Shown: piece by piece, positions 1 to 9,844 of the stretch
Position numbering within the stretch: position 1 is the first letter of the stretch
Layout: every line of letters begins with the position of its first letter
Origin: Acidobacteriota bacterium
GTDB taxonomy: Bacteria > Acidobacteriota > UBA6911
DNA length: 39,571 nucleotides
Reading direction: 5' to 3'
Assembly: GCA_012719455.1 (NCBI GenBank)
Contig: JAAYAJ010000042.1
Span: forward strand, 1 to 39,571
The notes under the pieces: generated by a model
The model's input: only the letters and a program-made list of their open reading frames with translations
Told to the model about the DNA's origin: nothing
Databases searched by the model: none
Translations under genes and position numbers: made by a program

Positions 1-405
1 ACTGACGGCACCATCGCGGCTTCCGTGTATAATCGCGCCGGCGGCTGCAACCTGAAGGCGCTGGCCCTGGCGTCCGATCCCACTCACATAGTGGTCCGGA
101 ACGCGCGTCCGGGCGAAATCGGCAACCTGGGCCCGAACTCGCTGACGGGGCCGGGCCGCTGGAATCTGGACATGGCCATGTCCAAGTCGATCGAGTTCAT
201 GGAAGGCAAGCGGATCGAATTCCGGATCGACGCCCAGAACATATTCAATCACCCGATGCCGTCCAACAGCACGAGGGCCTGGAATGCCCGCTACACCGAG
301 ATCTACAACCCGAACTTCGCGTTGAACAACAGCTCCAAGTTCGGGTACATGGCCACCAAGGGCGGACATCGCACCTTCCAGGGGAAGCTCCGCATCAGCT
401 TCTAG
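1..405 (+). CDS. TonB-dependent receptor, C-terminal fragment
   Basis: The reading frame is open from the first base, so this is the last 134 residues of a longer gene cut by the window edge. The visible part contains GKRIEFRIDAQNIFNHP and ends in KLRISF. That combination, a 'FRxDxQNxFNHP' stretch near the end and a final aromatic beta-strand ending in Phe, is typical of the large outer-membrane TonB-dependent receptors with a carboxypeptidase-regulatory-like N-terminal domain that are abundant in Acidobacteriota. Such proteins import large substrates, often oligosaccharides or chelates, across the outer membrane using TonB energy; the substrate cannot be told from this fragment. A strong intrinsic terminator follows the stop codon, so this gene ends its transcription unit. 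Confidence 0.8.
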   Translation, partial: TDGTIAASVYNRAGGCNLKALALASDPTHIVVRNARPGEIGNLGPNSLTGPGRWNLDMAMSKSIEFMEGKRIEFRIDAQNIFNHPMPSNSTRAWNARYTEIYNPNFALNNSSKFGYMATKGGHRTFQGKLRISF

Positions 406-2023
<1,618 letters not shown>

Positions 2024-2035
2024 AGGCGGTTACAA

Positions 2036-2104
2036 ATCGGGAATCAGGAATTCGAAATGATGACAACTCCAATAGCTGGAAATCATTGATTACTGATTCC
2101 CGAT
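2036..2104. repeat. Intergenic long hairpin with perfect 12-bp arms
   Basis: ATCGGGAATCAG at 2036-2047 is exactly complementary to CTGATTCCCGAT at 2093-2104. An inner AATGAT/ATCATT pair could extend the stem imperfectly. It lies 12 bases after the esterase stop and has no T tract, so it is either a weak transcription end or RNA-stabilising hairpin, or a copy of a dispersed REP-like element. Only one copy is seen in this window. Confidence 0.6.
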
Positions 2105-2139
2105 CTCCGTTTATGTAAGACGAAAAACAGCGACGACGC

Positions 2140-2946
2140 ATGACCGATTCCGTGTATATCGCCAAGAGGTTGCTCGAGTGGGTATTTTCCCCCGTGGGGA
2201 TCATGGTCCTGCTCCTTGCCGTCGGGTTTCTGTGGAGCGTCACGCGGCGGCAATCGCGCGGGGGACCGCGCCTGTTGGCGGCGGGCGCCCTCCTGTTTCT
2301 GGTTTATTACGCTTCGCCGCTCGCCAACGTCATGCTGGGGAAGCTCGAGCGGGAGCATGCGCCGCTGGTGAACCTCGCGTCAGTGCCCAAAACCGACCGG
2401 ATCGTGGTCCTGGCAGGGTACGCCGAGGAGCAGCCGCACCTGCCGATCACCAGCCGGGTGTCGGAACAGACGCTCGCCAGCCTGGCCGAGGGACTGAGAC
2501 TCTACCGCGCGCTGCCCGGCAACAAGATCATCACCTCGGGCGGAGTGGCAATCGAGGGGGAGAAACCGGTGGCGGCCGCCATGGCCGACCTGCTCGTGGA
2601 GCTCGGGGTGCCCCGGGAAGACCTCGTGGTCGAGGGAAAATCCGAAAACACCTACGAAAACCTGTTCGAGGTCCAGGCCCTGGTGGGCGGGCGGCCCTTT
2701 ATCCTGGTTGCGTCCGCCTGCGACCTGCGCCGCGCCATGGGGGTGGCCCGCAAGCTCGGGCTCCACGCCATCCCCGCGCCCGCCTACATCCGCACCCTGC
2801 AGCGGTGGAAGGCGCCGCAGGGCCTGGGCGGCCGGGTGCGCCATTATGCACGCCGGCACGTGTCGCTCGGCAACTTCGCCAAACTGCAGTGGGCGCACCA
2901 CGAGTACGCCGGCTACCTCTGGTACCGGCTGCTTGACCGCATCTGA
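2140..2946 (+). CDS. ElyC/SanA/YdcF family (DUF218) membrane protein
   Basis: This 268-residue protein begins with two hydrophobic segments (about residues 17-34 and 42-62), then a DUF218 domain from about residue 86. The domain core RIVVLAGY corresponds to the IVVLGG strand of this family. It is followed by LYRALPGNKIITSGG, then ENTYEN and FILVASACDLRRAM, the family's conserved second half. The E. coli relative ElyC affects peptidoglycan assembly and lipid-carrier metabolism, and SanA affects envelope permeability, so an envelope role is likely but not proven. It is convergent with aguA, with only 5 bases between the stop codons. Confidence 0.75.
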   Translation: MTDSVYIAKRLLEWVFSPVGIMVLLLAVGFLWSVTRRQSRGGPRLLAAGALLFLVYYASPLANVMLGKLEREHAPLVNLASVPKTDRIVVLAGYAEEQPHLPITSRVSEQTLASLAEGLRLYRALPGNKIITSGGVAIEGEKPVAAAMADLLVELGVPREDLVVEGKSENTYENLFEVQALVGGRPFILVASACDLRRAMGVARKLGLHAIPAPAYIRTLQRWKAPQGLGGRVRHYARRHVSLGNFAKLQWAHHEYAGYLWYRLLDRI

Positions 2947-2951
2947 CCCCG

Positions 2952-4019
2952 CTAGCGCGCGGCCGGCTCCTGCTGGGTGATGCAGTGGATCCCGCCGTAG
3001 CCGTACACCAGCTCGACCGCCGGGATCGCCGCGATCTCGCGCCCGGGAAAGCAGGAGCGGAGGATGGCCACCGCTTCCCGGTCCATCGGGTCGCCGAACA
3101 CCGGCAGGAGCACCGCGGCGTTGCCGATGTAGAAGTTGGCATAGCTCGCCGGCAGCCACCGCTGCTCTTCTTCCAGCCAGATCGGCTCCGGCAGCGGGAG
3201 CGGAATCACCTCGAGCCGGTTGCCCGACTGGTCGCGGGCCGAGCGGAGGATGTCAAAATTTTCCTGCAGGACGGAGGCGTTCCCCCCCTTGCTGGAGGTG
3301 GAGGAGGCGCAGAGCACCCGGCCGGGGGCCACGAAGCGGGCGAAATCGTCGACATGCCCGTCGGTGTCGTCCCCGTCGATGCCCGATTTGAGCCAGACCA
3401 TCCGTTCGGTGCCGAGGTAGGCGTGGACGATCTCCTCGATCCGCTCCCGGGAAAGGGCGGGATTGCGGTTCGGGTTGAGGAGGCACTGCTCGGTCGTGAG
3501 CACGGTCCCGTGGCCGTTGACGTCGATCGAGCCCCCCTCGAGCACGATCCCCGGACGGAAGATCCGGTCCGAAAGGGTGGCCACCACGGCGTCCCCGGTG
3601 GCGTCGTCGGGAAGGATGTCGTCGTACTTCTCCCCCCAGGCGTTGAAGCGCCACTTCACCGCCGCGCGCTCCCCCGAATCGGGGTGGAGCAGGAAGGTGG
3701 GGCCGTAGTCCCGAATCCAGACGTCGGCGCTCGGGATGGACAGAAGTCTCACCCGGTCCATGACAGCGCCGTGACTCTCGAGCATCCGGGCGACGCGGAT
3801 GCGGGCAGCTTCGTCGTCGACCAGGATCCGGACGATCTCCCCGCGTGAGAGCGCCTGCACCATCCGGCAGTAGATCTCCTCCACCGCGCCGAGGATCTTT
3901 GCGGGGAAGGTGAGGGGGTTTTTCGGCCACGAAAGCCAGGTAGCCTCGTGTTCAACCCATTCAGCCGGCATCCGGAAGCCGGCCGCTTTCGGTGTCTCGT
4001 GGTTGTTCGCTTTCGTCAT
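2952..4019 (-). CDS. aguA: Agmatine deiminase
   Basis: The enzyme hydrolyses agmatine to N-carbamoylputrescine and ammonia, the second step of the arginine decarboxylase route to putrescine. Its 355 residues match the usual length of the peptidyl-arginine-deiminase-like family. Visible family motifs are an early WLSWPKNP, WIRDYGPTF, VLEGGSIDVNGHGTVLTTEQ with the following NPNRNP, and DGDDTDGHVDDFARF. The catalytic cysteine is Cys346 in the C-terminal GYGGIHCITQQ. The ATG overlaps the last 4 bases of aguB, so the pair is translationally coupled; aguB makes the next product in the pathway. No signal peptide is seen, so it is cytoplasmic. Confidence 0.95.
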   Translation of the reverse strand: MTKANNHETPKAAGFRMPAEWVEHEATWLSWPKNPLTFPAKILGAVEEIYCRMVQALSRGEIVRILVDDEAARIRVARMLESHGAVMDRVRLLSIPSADVWIRDYGPTFLLHPDSGERAAVKWRFNAWGEKYDDILPDDATGDAVVATLSDRIFRPGIVLEGGSIDVNGHGTVLTTEQCLLNPNRNPALSRERIEEIVHAYLGTERMVWLKSGIDGDDTDGHVDDFARFVAPGRVLCASSTSSKGGNASVLQENFDILRSARDQSGNRLEVIPLPLPEPIWLEEEQRWLPASYANFYIGNAAVLLPVFGDPMDREAVAILRSCFPGREIAAIPAVELVYGYGGIHCITQQEPAAR

Positions 4020-4888
4020 GGCGTCATCTCCCCCCGTTCGACGATTTTACGGTACTGGTCCGGGCGGCGGTTATGAAAGAAACGCCACCCTTCCCTCACA
4101 TTGCTGCCGTGGGCCAGGTCGACTTCGGCCAGGACCACTTCCTCCCCAGCACCCGCGCGCACGAGGGTCTTGCCGAAGGCGTCCAGGACGACGGAGCCGC
4201 CCCAAAAGTCCATTTGGTCTTCCTTACCCGCGCGGTTGACGGCGGCAACCACGCAGCCGTTGGCGATGGCGTGCCCGCGCATCACGTTTTCCCACGCCTC
4301 CTGCCAGTCCCCTTCTTCCTCCGGCATGCCCAGCACCCGGCCGATGGCCGTGGGATAGAAGATCATCTCGGCCCCCATCAGGGCGTTCACCCGCGCCGCC
4401 TCTGGAAACCACTGGTCATAGCAGATCAGGGTGCCGATCCGGCCGCTGCCTGTCTCATAGACTCGGAACCCGAGGTCCCCGGGGGTGAAGTAGTCCTGCT
4501 CGTAGAAACTCTCGTCGTGCGGGATGTGGATCTTCCGGTATTTTCCCAGGAGGTTCCCCTCCCGGTCGAACGTCATGCAGGTGTTGAACCGGCCGTTCGG
4601 GGCGCGCTCGTAGATCGACCCCGCCACGAGGATCACCCGGTTGTGCGCGGCGCAGGCCGAGAGCGCGCGTTCGGTCTCCCCGGGAATCGATTCCAGGAAC
4701 CGCTCCCCTTTTCCTTCCGGGCCGCGGTACTGGGCGAAATAGTGGGAGGTGAACAGCTCGGGCAAACAGACGACGTCCGCCCCCCGGCGGGCCGCCTCCG
4801 CGACGAGTTCGCACGCGCGCGCCCGGTTGCGCGCAGGATCGGCCTCCATGACCATCTGCGCAAGCCCGATGACGACCTTCCCGACCAT
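4016..4888 (-). CDS. aguB: N-carbamoylputrescine amidohydrolase
   Basis: This 290-residue protein is a nitrilase-superfamily amidase that converts N-carbamoylputrescine to putrescine, CO2 and ammonia. The Glu-Lys-Cys triad is visible as Glu44 (CLPELF), Lys119 (YRKIHIPHDE) and Cys156 (GTLICYDQWFPE). FTSHYFAQ after the Glu and HIPHDESFYEQDYFTPGD are typical of the AguB branch rather than of beta-ureidopropionases. The start codon follows AAGGAG at a 7-base spacing. It is the upstream partner of aguA (4-bp overlap) and lies 64 bases after lysC on the same strand. With aguA it forms a complete agmatine-to-putrescine module; the arginine decarboxylase needed to make agmatine is not in the window. 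Confidence 0.94.
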   Translation of the reverse strand: MVGKVVIGLAQMVMEADPARNRARACELVAEAARRGADVVCLPELFTSHYFAQYRGPEGKGERFLESIPGETERALSACAAHNRVILVAGSIYERAPNGRFNTCMTFDREGNLLGKYRKIHIPHDESFYEQDYFTPGDLGFRVYETGSGRIGTLICYDQWFPEAARVNALMGAEMIFYPTAIGRVLGMPEEEGDWQEAWENVMRGHAIANGCVVAAVNRAGKEDQMDFWGGSVVLDAFGKTLVRAGAGEEVVLAEVDLAHGSNVREGWRFFHNRRPDQYRKIVERGEMTP

Positions 4889-4952
4889 GATCCGCTCCTT
4901 TCAGCCGAATCCTGCCACATCCCGCCCCCCCGGACAACCGCCCGCTAGGAAC

Positions 4953-6347
4953 CTAGCCGAGATCGAAAGCGTCGTGGATCGCCCGCACCGCCCGGTGCGC
5001 CTCCGACTGGTCCACGACGAAGGAGATGTTCAGCTCCGAGGAGCCCTGGGCGATGGCGATAACGTTGATGTCGGCCCGGGCCGCGGCGGTGAAGGTCCTG
5101 GCCGCGATCCCGGGAACCCCCCGCATCCCCTCCCCCACCACCGCGATGATGGAAACCGAGTCCCGGACCCGGACCGCCTCGACCGCCTTGCGCGCAAGTT
5201 CCGGGTCCAGCTCGGCGCGGAGTTCCTCGACCGCGCGGCGGCAGTCCTGCTCGGGGATGATAAGGCAGACGTTGTGCTCCGAGGAAGCCTGCGAGATCAT
5301 CATGACGTTGACGCCGACGCGGGCGAGCGCGGCGAAGAGGCGCGCGATGACCCCGGGCGCCCCCATAAGGCCGCTCCCCTCCACGGCCACCAGGCCGAGC
5401 TTGTCGATGGAGGTCACGTTCTTGACGATCTTGGCGGAGCTGTTGCCCGCGCTCGAGATCAACGTCCCCGGGTGGGAAGGGTTGAAGGTGTTCTTGATCC
5501 GGATCGGGGTGCCATGCTCGATCGCCGGCTGCATCGCCTTCGGGTGGATGACCTTGGCCCCGAAATATGACATCTCCGCCGCCTCCCGGTAGGAGATCTC
5601 GCCGAGCGGCGACGCCCCCTCGACCACCCGCGGGTCGGCCGTCATCACCCCGTCGACGTCGGTCCAGATCCAGATCTCGCTGCATCCCAGGGCGGCCCCG
5701 ACAATCGACGCGGTGTAGTCCGACCCGCTGCGCCCGAGCGTGGTGGTGATCTCCTCGGCGTTCGAGGCCACAAAGCCGGTCACCACGGGGACCACGCCCG
5801 ACTCCACCAGGGGGAGGAGGGCGGCCCGGATCCGGTCATTGGACACGGCGATATCAACCGCCGCCTCGCCGTAGCTGCTGTCGGTGCGGATCAGCGGGCG
5901 CGCGTCGACGAAGCGCGCCGGGATCCCGCGCGCCTCGAGGATGGCGGCGATCTGCATGCAGGAGAGGAGTTCGCCGAAGGAGGCGATGGCGTCGAGCGAG
6001 CGCGGGCTCAGCTCCCCGAGCAGGTGCACGCCGCGGAAGAGGGTCTCGAGCTTGTCGATCAGCTCCCCCTGCTCCCGGACAAGGCGGTCCCGCGCATCCC
6101 CCGGCTCCACCAGCGCCATGACGATCTCGAGGTGCTTCCGCCGGAGCTCCTCCGTATTGCGGAGCCCCTCATCCTTCTTCCGCTCGAGCGCCAGGCGCGC
6201 CGTGCCCAGAAGCAGGTCGGTCACCCCCGACATCGCCGAGGCGACCACGACCGGCCGCCGGGACAGGTGGGAGCGCACGATGGCCGCGACTTCGCACAGG
6301 CGCTGTGCGTCACCGACCGAGGTTCCGCCGAATTTCATCGTAATCAT
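4953..6347 (-). CDS. lysC: Aspartate kinase (lysine-sensitive type layout)
   Basis: This enzyme phosphorylates aspartate, the first step to lysine, threonine and methionine. It has 464 residues. The kinase domain opens with KFGGTSVGDAQR and contains FGELLS and the GRSGSDYTAS nucleotide/aspartate loop. Two ACT regulatory domains fill the C-terminal third (for example LVAVEGSGLMGAPGVIARLF and VSIIAVVGEGMRGVPGIAARTF). The length is that of a monofunctional kinase with no homoserine dehydrogenase fused to it. I chose the ATG at 6347, about 10 bases after GAGGG. An in-frame TTG at 6353 would add two residues, and the ATG at 6338 gives the shorter MKFGG start. The ACT domains imply feedback control by an end-product amino acid; which one cannot be told. 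It heads the lysC-aguB-aguA run. Confidence 0.93.
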   Translation of the reverse strand: MITMKFGGTSVGDAQRLCEVAAIVRSHLSRRPVVVASAMSGVTDLLLGTARLALERKKDEGLRNTEELRRKHLEIVMALVEPGDARDRLVREQGELIDKLETLFRGVHLLGELSPRSLDAIASFGELLSCMQIAAILEARGIPARFVDARPLIRTDSSYGEAAVDIAVSNDRIRAALLPLVESGVVPVVTGFVASNAEEITTTLGRSGSDYTASIVGAALGCSEIWIWTDVDGVMTADPRVVEGASPLGEISYREAAEMSYFGAKVIHPKAMQPAIEHGTPIRIKNTFNPSHPGTLISSAGNSSAKIVKNVTSIDKLGLVAVEGSGLMGAPGVIARLFAALARVGVNVMMISQASSEHNVCLIIPEQDCRRAVEELRAELDPELARKAVEAVRVRDSVSIIAVVGEGMRGVPGIAARTFTAAARADINVIAIAQGSSELNISFVVDQSEAHRAVRAIHDAFDLG

Positions 6348-6515
6348 AGGCAACCGTCCCTCACAGGTTCATGGCGGCGCCCGCCGGCGGACGCCGTTCC
6401 GGGGGGAAAGGATATCACACTCTCCGTCCCAGGCCCCCCGGTCAATGGAGATAATGGCCCAATCCACCCCGGGATGCGGTAAAATAACTGGCTTATCGAT
6501 CCAAGGAGGTTTTCG

Positions 6516-7442
6516 ATGTACCGCGGCAAGTACCCCCCCATCACCCTGACGCCCACCCTTTTCCAGCTGGGGACCCCGGCATTCCCCGCCTTCCTGTCAC
6601 TGGGCGAGAGCGCCATGCTGATCGAGGGGGGCACCGGCCCCACCTTTCCCATCCTGGTGGAACAGATCCGGTCGCTCGGCGTCAGCCCGGAAAAAATCCG
6701 GTTCATCGCCCTGACCCACACCCACGCGGACCACATCGGGGGGATCCCCCATTTGAAGCGCATCTGGCCCCACGTCCGCGTCATCGGGAGCGCCGCGGCG
6801 GAGAAGATCTTCCAGAAGCGCGAGCTCTTCCACGAGTACCTCCTGGCCGATGCCGCCATCGCCCAGCTGATGAAGATCAAGGGCGAAATCGAGGACCTGC
6901 CGCCGTTTCTGCCCGACTACCATTTCGGGCTGGACGCCGTCGTGCAGGAGGGGGAACGGATCGACCTGGGAGGAGGAGTCGTCTGGGAGGTCTACGAGAC
7001 CCCGGGGCATTCCCCCTGCCACGTCTGCTACCTGGAGCGTTCGGAGGGGACGCTGGCGATGGGCGACGCCACCGGCTTCTACGTCCCGGAAAAGGACGCC
7101 CTGTGGCCGAACTATTTCGTGTCCCTCCCCATCTACCTCGACAGCATCCGCAAAATAGCCGCCCTGCCGGCGGCGCGCGCCGTCCTGGGCCATAACTGCG
7201 TCCTGCACGGCTGGGTCCGCGAGCACTTCGAGTACGCGCTGAACGCCACGGAGAAGTACCACCGCAACCTGCTCACGCGGCTCCAGGCCGGGGAGAGCGC
7301 GGAGAAGATCGCCGTCGACAGCGCCCGCTTCGTCGACGGGATCACCGACGTCCAGCCCTTCCGGGTCCTGTACGACCTCAGCCGGCTCCTGATCAAACGG
7401 TCACAGAAGGCGGGGCCCGACGTCTCCTTCGCCCTCGAGTAG
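6516..7442 (+). CDS. Metallo-beta-lactamase-fold hydrolase
   Basis: This 308-residue protein carries the full metal-binding set of the superfamily: H68-T-H70-A-D72-H73, then His165 (TPGHSP), Asp184 (GDATGF) and His226 (GHNCVL). This suggests a dinuclear zinc or iron hydrolase. The C-terminal part (residues about 235-308) is helical and resembles the tail found in many uncharacterised MBL hydrolases; the substrate is not evident. A near-perfect ribosome binding site, AAGGAGG, lies 6 bases before the ATG. No signal peptide is seen, so it is cytoplasmic. It is divergent from lysC, and the 165-base gap from the next gene suggests it is its own unit. Confidence 0.85.
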   Translation: MYRGKYPPITLTPTLFQLGTPAFPAFLSLGESAMLIEGGTGPTFPILVEQIRSLGVSPEKIRFIALTHTHADHIGGIPHLKRIWPHVRVIGSAAAEKIFQKRELFHEYLLADAAIAQLMKIKGEIEDLPPFLPDYHFGLDAVVQEGERIDLGGGVVWEVYETPGHSPCHVCYLERSEGTLAMGDATGFYVPEKDALWPNYFVSLPIYLDSIRKIAALPAARAVLGHNCVLHGWVREHFEYALNATEKYHRNLLTRLQAGESAEKIAVDSARFVDGITDVQPFRVLYDLSRLLIKRSQKAGPDVSFALE

Positions 7443-7607
7443 CCGGAACCGCGAGCGGCCGCCCGCCTTCTTGGCAAACCCGGCGGTCTCCCCTGAAGTA
7501 GCGTTTCGCGCCGGCCGCAAAAGAGTGTACAATCGCACCATCAGCGCCGACGGGTTTTCACGCCTCCGGCACCCGAAGCGCAATCACCGGACCCGATGGG
7601 AGACCTT

Positions 7608-9056
7608 ATGACAATCCATGCAGGAAGGCGTACCTTCATAAAAACCACCGCCATGGCCGGCATCGCCGCAACCCTCCCGGTCGCCGGCCGCGCGGGCCGG
7701 GGCGCCGTTATGCCGGCCGCAAAGCCCGGCACAGGGCCGAAACATCTGCTCCTGCTGAGTAATGACCCGAAGAACTACGAAGGGTGGATCGCAACCGTCC
7801 AATCAGCGGCGGGAAAAAACCTCCGGGTATCCTCCCTGAAGGTGGACTACCAGAAGCCGGATGAAATCATCCGCGTTCTTCGGACGCAGCAGATGGACAT
7901 CCTGCTTCTGTGCCTGCCCCACCGCACCTTCAATTTCGGAAGCCTGTATGACGCCATGGGCGATTTGCGCGCTCCGGTGATCGTGCTCTCGGCAAACCCC
8001 GACCTGATCCCCATTGACGCCAACCTGGTGGCCTCGCTGAGGGGGAACGGCGCCAACGTCCGCTTCGCCCTGTCCCGCGACCAGGCGGCGGACCTTGTCG
8101 GGATTGTCGCCGCGCCCGGGATCCTGCAGGACCATCGCGCGGTGCTCTTTGGAAAACCGTTTGATTCCACCACCGTCCCCGCCCGCAACCTGACGGAAGA
8201 CAAGGTCTACCGGCATACCGGCGTAAAAATGGAGTACCGGCCGCTTGCCGAACTGGCGTCACAATACCGCAGCGCCGATGAAACCGCCGCCCGCAAGGAA
8301 ATGCAGCGGTGGAAGAAAGAGGCGACGGAAGTCGTCAATGTCCCGGATGAAACGATCCTCGATGCCTGCAGGTTGTACGTGTACCTGCGCGCCATGGTGG
8401 AACGGGAGGGCTTGTCGGCGGTGTCCATGGATTGCCTCGGGTTTACCATGAGCCCCGACCCCATCCTTCCCTACCCTTGCCTGGCGTTTGCCAGGCTGAG
8501 GGACGACGGCATCACGGCCGCCTGCGAAGCGGACGTGTGCGGCATGCTGACGTCGATGTTCTTGGAAAGGGCCAGCCGGAAGCCTTCCTTCATGTGCAAT
8601 ATCATGTCGCTCGACGCTTCCGGTTCCAAAATCCTCCTGAGCCATTGCACTTCCGCGCTGAAGCTGAACGGCCCGGCGGCGCCGCCCCTAAAATACAGGC
8701 TCCACAACTACCACAATTTCGGCAAAGGGGTGGTGCCGGAGGTCGCTTTCCCGCTAGGGAAGGAAGTCCTGCTCGGCGGGTTCAGCAAGGACCTGAAAAG
8801 CTTTGCGGCATGGCCCGGCCGCATTCAAACCCAGCTGCAGGATACCGAGAAAACCACGGCCGCCGACGGCACGCCGCTCAACGCGTGCGCCAACACCATG
8901 GAGGTGAAAATCAGGGACGCCGGCCGTTTCCTCCAGAACATCAACGGACTCCATCAGGTCATGGTTTTCGGCGACTACACGAAAACCATCGGCGATGCAT
9001 TGTACGGAATGAACGTGAGCCTGGTCGGGCCGGCGGAATTCAACCCTCCGGCGTAA
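7608..9056 (+). CDS. Tat-exported sugar-isomerase-like protein (FucI/AraA superfamily)
   Basis: This 482-residue protein starts with a twin-arginine signal (RRTFIK at about residues 7-12, then a hydrophobic stretch to about residue 28), so it is probably exported folded to the periplasm. The mature part resembles the L-fucose/L-arabinose isomerase superfamily. An N-terminal Rossmann-like half is followed by a C-terminal half with SMDCLGF, PCLAFARLRDDG, CEADVCGMLTSM, NIMSLD and LSHCTS. By analogy the metal ligands would be Glu307, Asp336 and His346. Members are normally cytoplasmic ketol-isomerases, so an exported version is unusual; it may act on a free sugar or may have another function. I start it at ATG 7608, which follows GGGAG; the ATG at 7596 would put four extra residues before the signal. 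The next gene also encodes a Tat protein. Confidence 0.75.
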   Translation: MTIHAGRRTFIKTTAMAGIAATLPVAGRAGRGAVMPAAKPGTGPKHLLLLSNDPKNYEGWIATVQSAAGKNLRVSSLKVDYQKPDEIIRVLRTQQMDILLLCLPHRTFNFGSLYDAMGDLRAPVIVLSANPDLIPIDANLVASLRGNGANVRFALSRDQAADLVGIVAAPGILQDHRAVLFGKPFDSTTVPARNLTEDKVYRHTGVKMEYRPLAELASQYRSADETAARKEMQRWKKEATEVVNVPDETILDACRLYVYLRAMVEREGLSAVSMDCLGFTMSPDPILPYPCLAFARLRDDGITAACEADVCGMLTSMFLERASRKPSFMCNIMSLDASGSKILLSHCTSALKLNGPAAPPLKYRLHNYHNFGKGVVPEVAFPLGKEVLLGGFSKDLKSFAAWPGRIQTQLQDTEKTTAADGTPLNACANTMEVKIRDAGRFLQNINGLHQVMVFGDYTKTIGDALYGMNVSLVGPAEFNPPA

Positions 9057-9127
9057 ATCCATAGCGGTCCGCACCTGCGGAAATGACATCCGGGCACATC
9101 CCGGGTCCATGAAAAGGAGAAGCAGCC

Positions 9128-9808
9128 ATGATTTCAGTTCCCGAAAAGCAACAAGGAACGACAAGGCGGGGATTCGTGAAGGAACTCACCGGCAACGCCG
9201 CCGGATTGGCCCTGGCCGGCGTTTTAGCGGCCGCGTTCAGGCCGCTCCAGGAGAGCTTTGCCCAGGAAATCGGCGGATCCGGTGGGAGCGCTTCCCAGGC
9301 GTCCGGGTCGAAATACCGCAAGTGTTTCCTCAACGAACTGACCCCGGAGGAAAGGGAAATCGGCTACGGCGCCATGAAGATGTTCACGGCCTTTACCGAC
9401 GACGACATCATCGAAGGGAGTAATTATTTTTCGGTCATGTGGATGAGGGAAAGCTCCACCAAGACCATGGGGCACGGCCCGCACACGCACCCGGTCCCGG
9501 AACTCCTGGCCGCCATCGGCTCCGACCCCGACAACCCGATGGACCTGGGGGCGACTTTCGAAATGTACATGGGCGAGGAGATGGAAAAGCACATCATCGA
9601 CAAATCGACCCTGATCTACGTGCCTCCCGAAACCGTTCACTGCCCGTTCACCATTTTAAAATTCACCCGCCCGTTCATCTTCATCCAGGCGCACTACGGC
9701 CCCAAGCTGGTGGAAACCCCGAGACAGGACCTGGTGCCGGAGGAGATGAGGAGCAAGTACATTTTCATCAAGAGCGACGGCAAGTCGCAGAAAAAACCGA
9801 AGAAGTAG
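9128..9808 (+). CDS. Tat-exported cupin-like protein
   Basis: This 226-residue protein has a twin-arginine signal (TRRGFVKE at about residues 12-19, hydrophobic core to about residue 38). The mature part looks like a cupin: a first metal motif H116-G-P-H119-T-H121-P-V-P-E125 and a second with His171 in YVPPETVHCPF. That gives the two-histidine-plus-Glu and later His pattern of metal-binding cupins. No specific enzyme family could be assigned. The start is set by AAGGAGA 8 bases upstream. It lies 71 bases after the exported sugar-isomerase-like gene on the same strand, so the two are probably co-transcribed and may act on the same carbohydrate. That link is inference only. Confidence 0.65.
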   Translation: MISVPEKQQGTTRRGFVKELTGNAAGLALAGVLAAAFRPLQESFAQEIGGSGGSASQASGSKYRKCFLNELTPEEREIGYGAMKMFTAFTDDDIIEGSNYFSVMWMRESSTKTMGHGPHTHPVPELLAAIGSDPDNPMDLGATFEMYMGEEMEKHIIDKSTLIYVPPETVHCPFTILKFTRPFIFIQAHYGPKLVETPRQDLVPEEMRSKYIFIKSDGKSQKKPKK

Positions 9809-9819
9809 GGACCTGCAAC

Positions 9820-9841
9820 GGCGGCGGCGATTGCCGCCGCC
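9820..9841. terminator. GC hairpin between convergent genes
   Basis: A 9-bp stem (9820-9828 with 9833-9841) and a 4-base loop lie between the convergent cupin-like gene and the conserved unknown gene. No T tract follows on either strand, so termination here is only suggested by position. Confidence 0.35.
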
Positions 9842-9844
9842 CCC

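Noticed and set aside
6354-6515. A lysine riboswitch upstream of lysC
   Set aside because: The 160-base leader lacks the recognisable conserved core of the lysine riboswitch and has no terminator hairpin with T tract.
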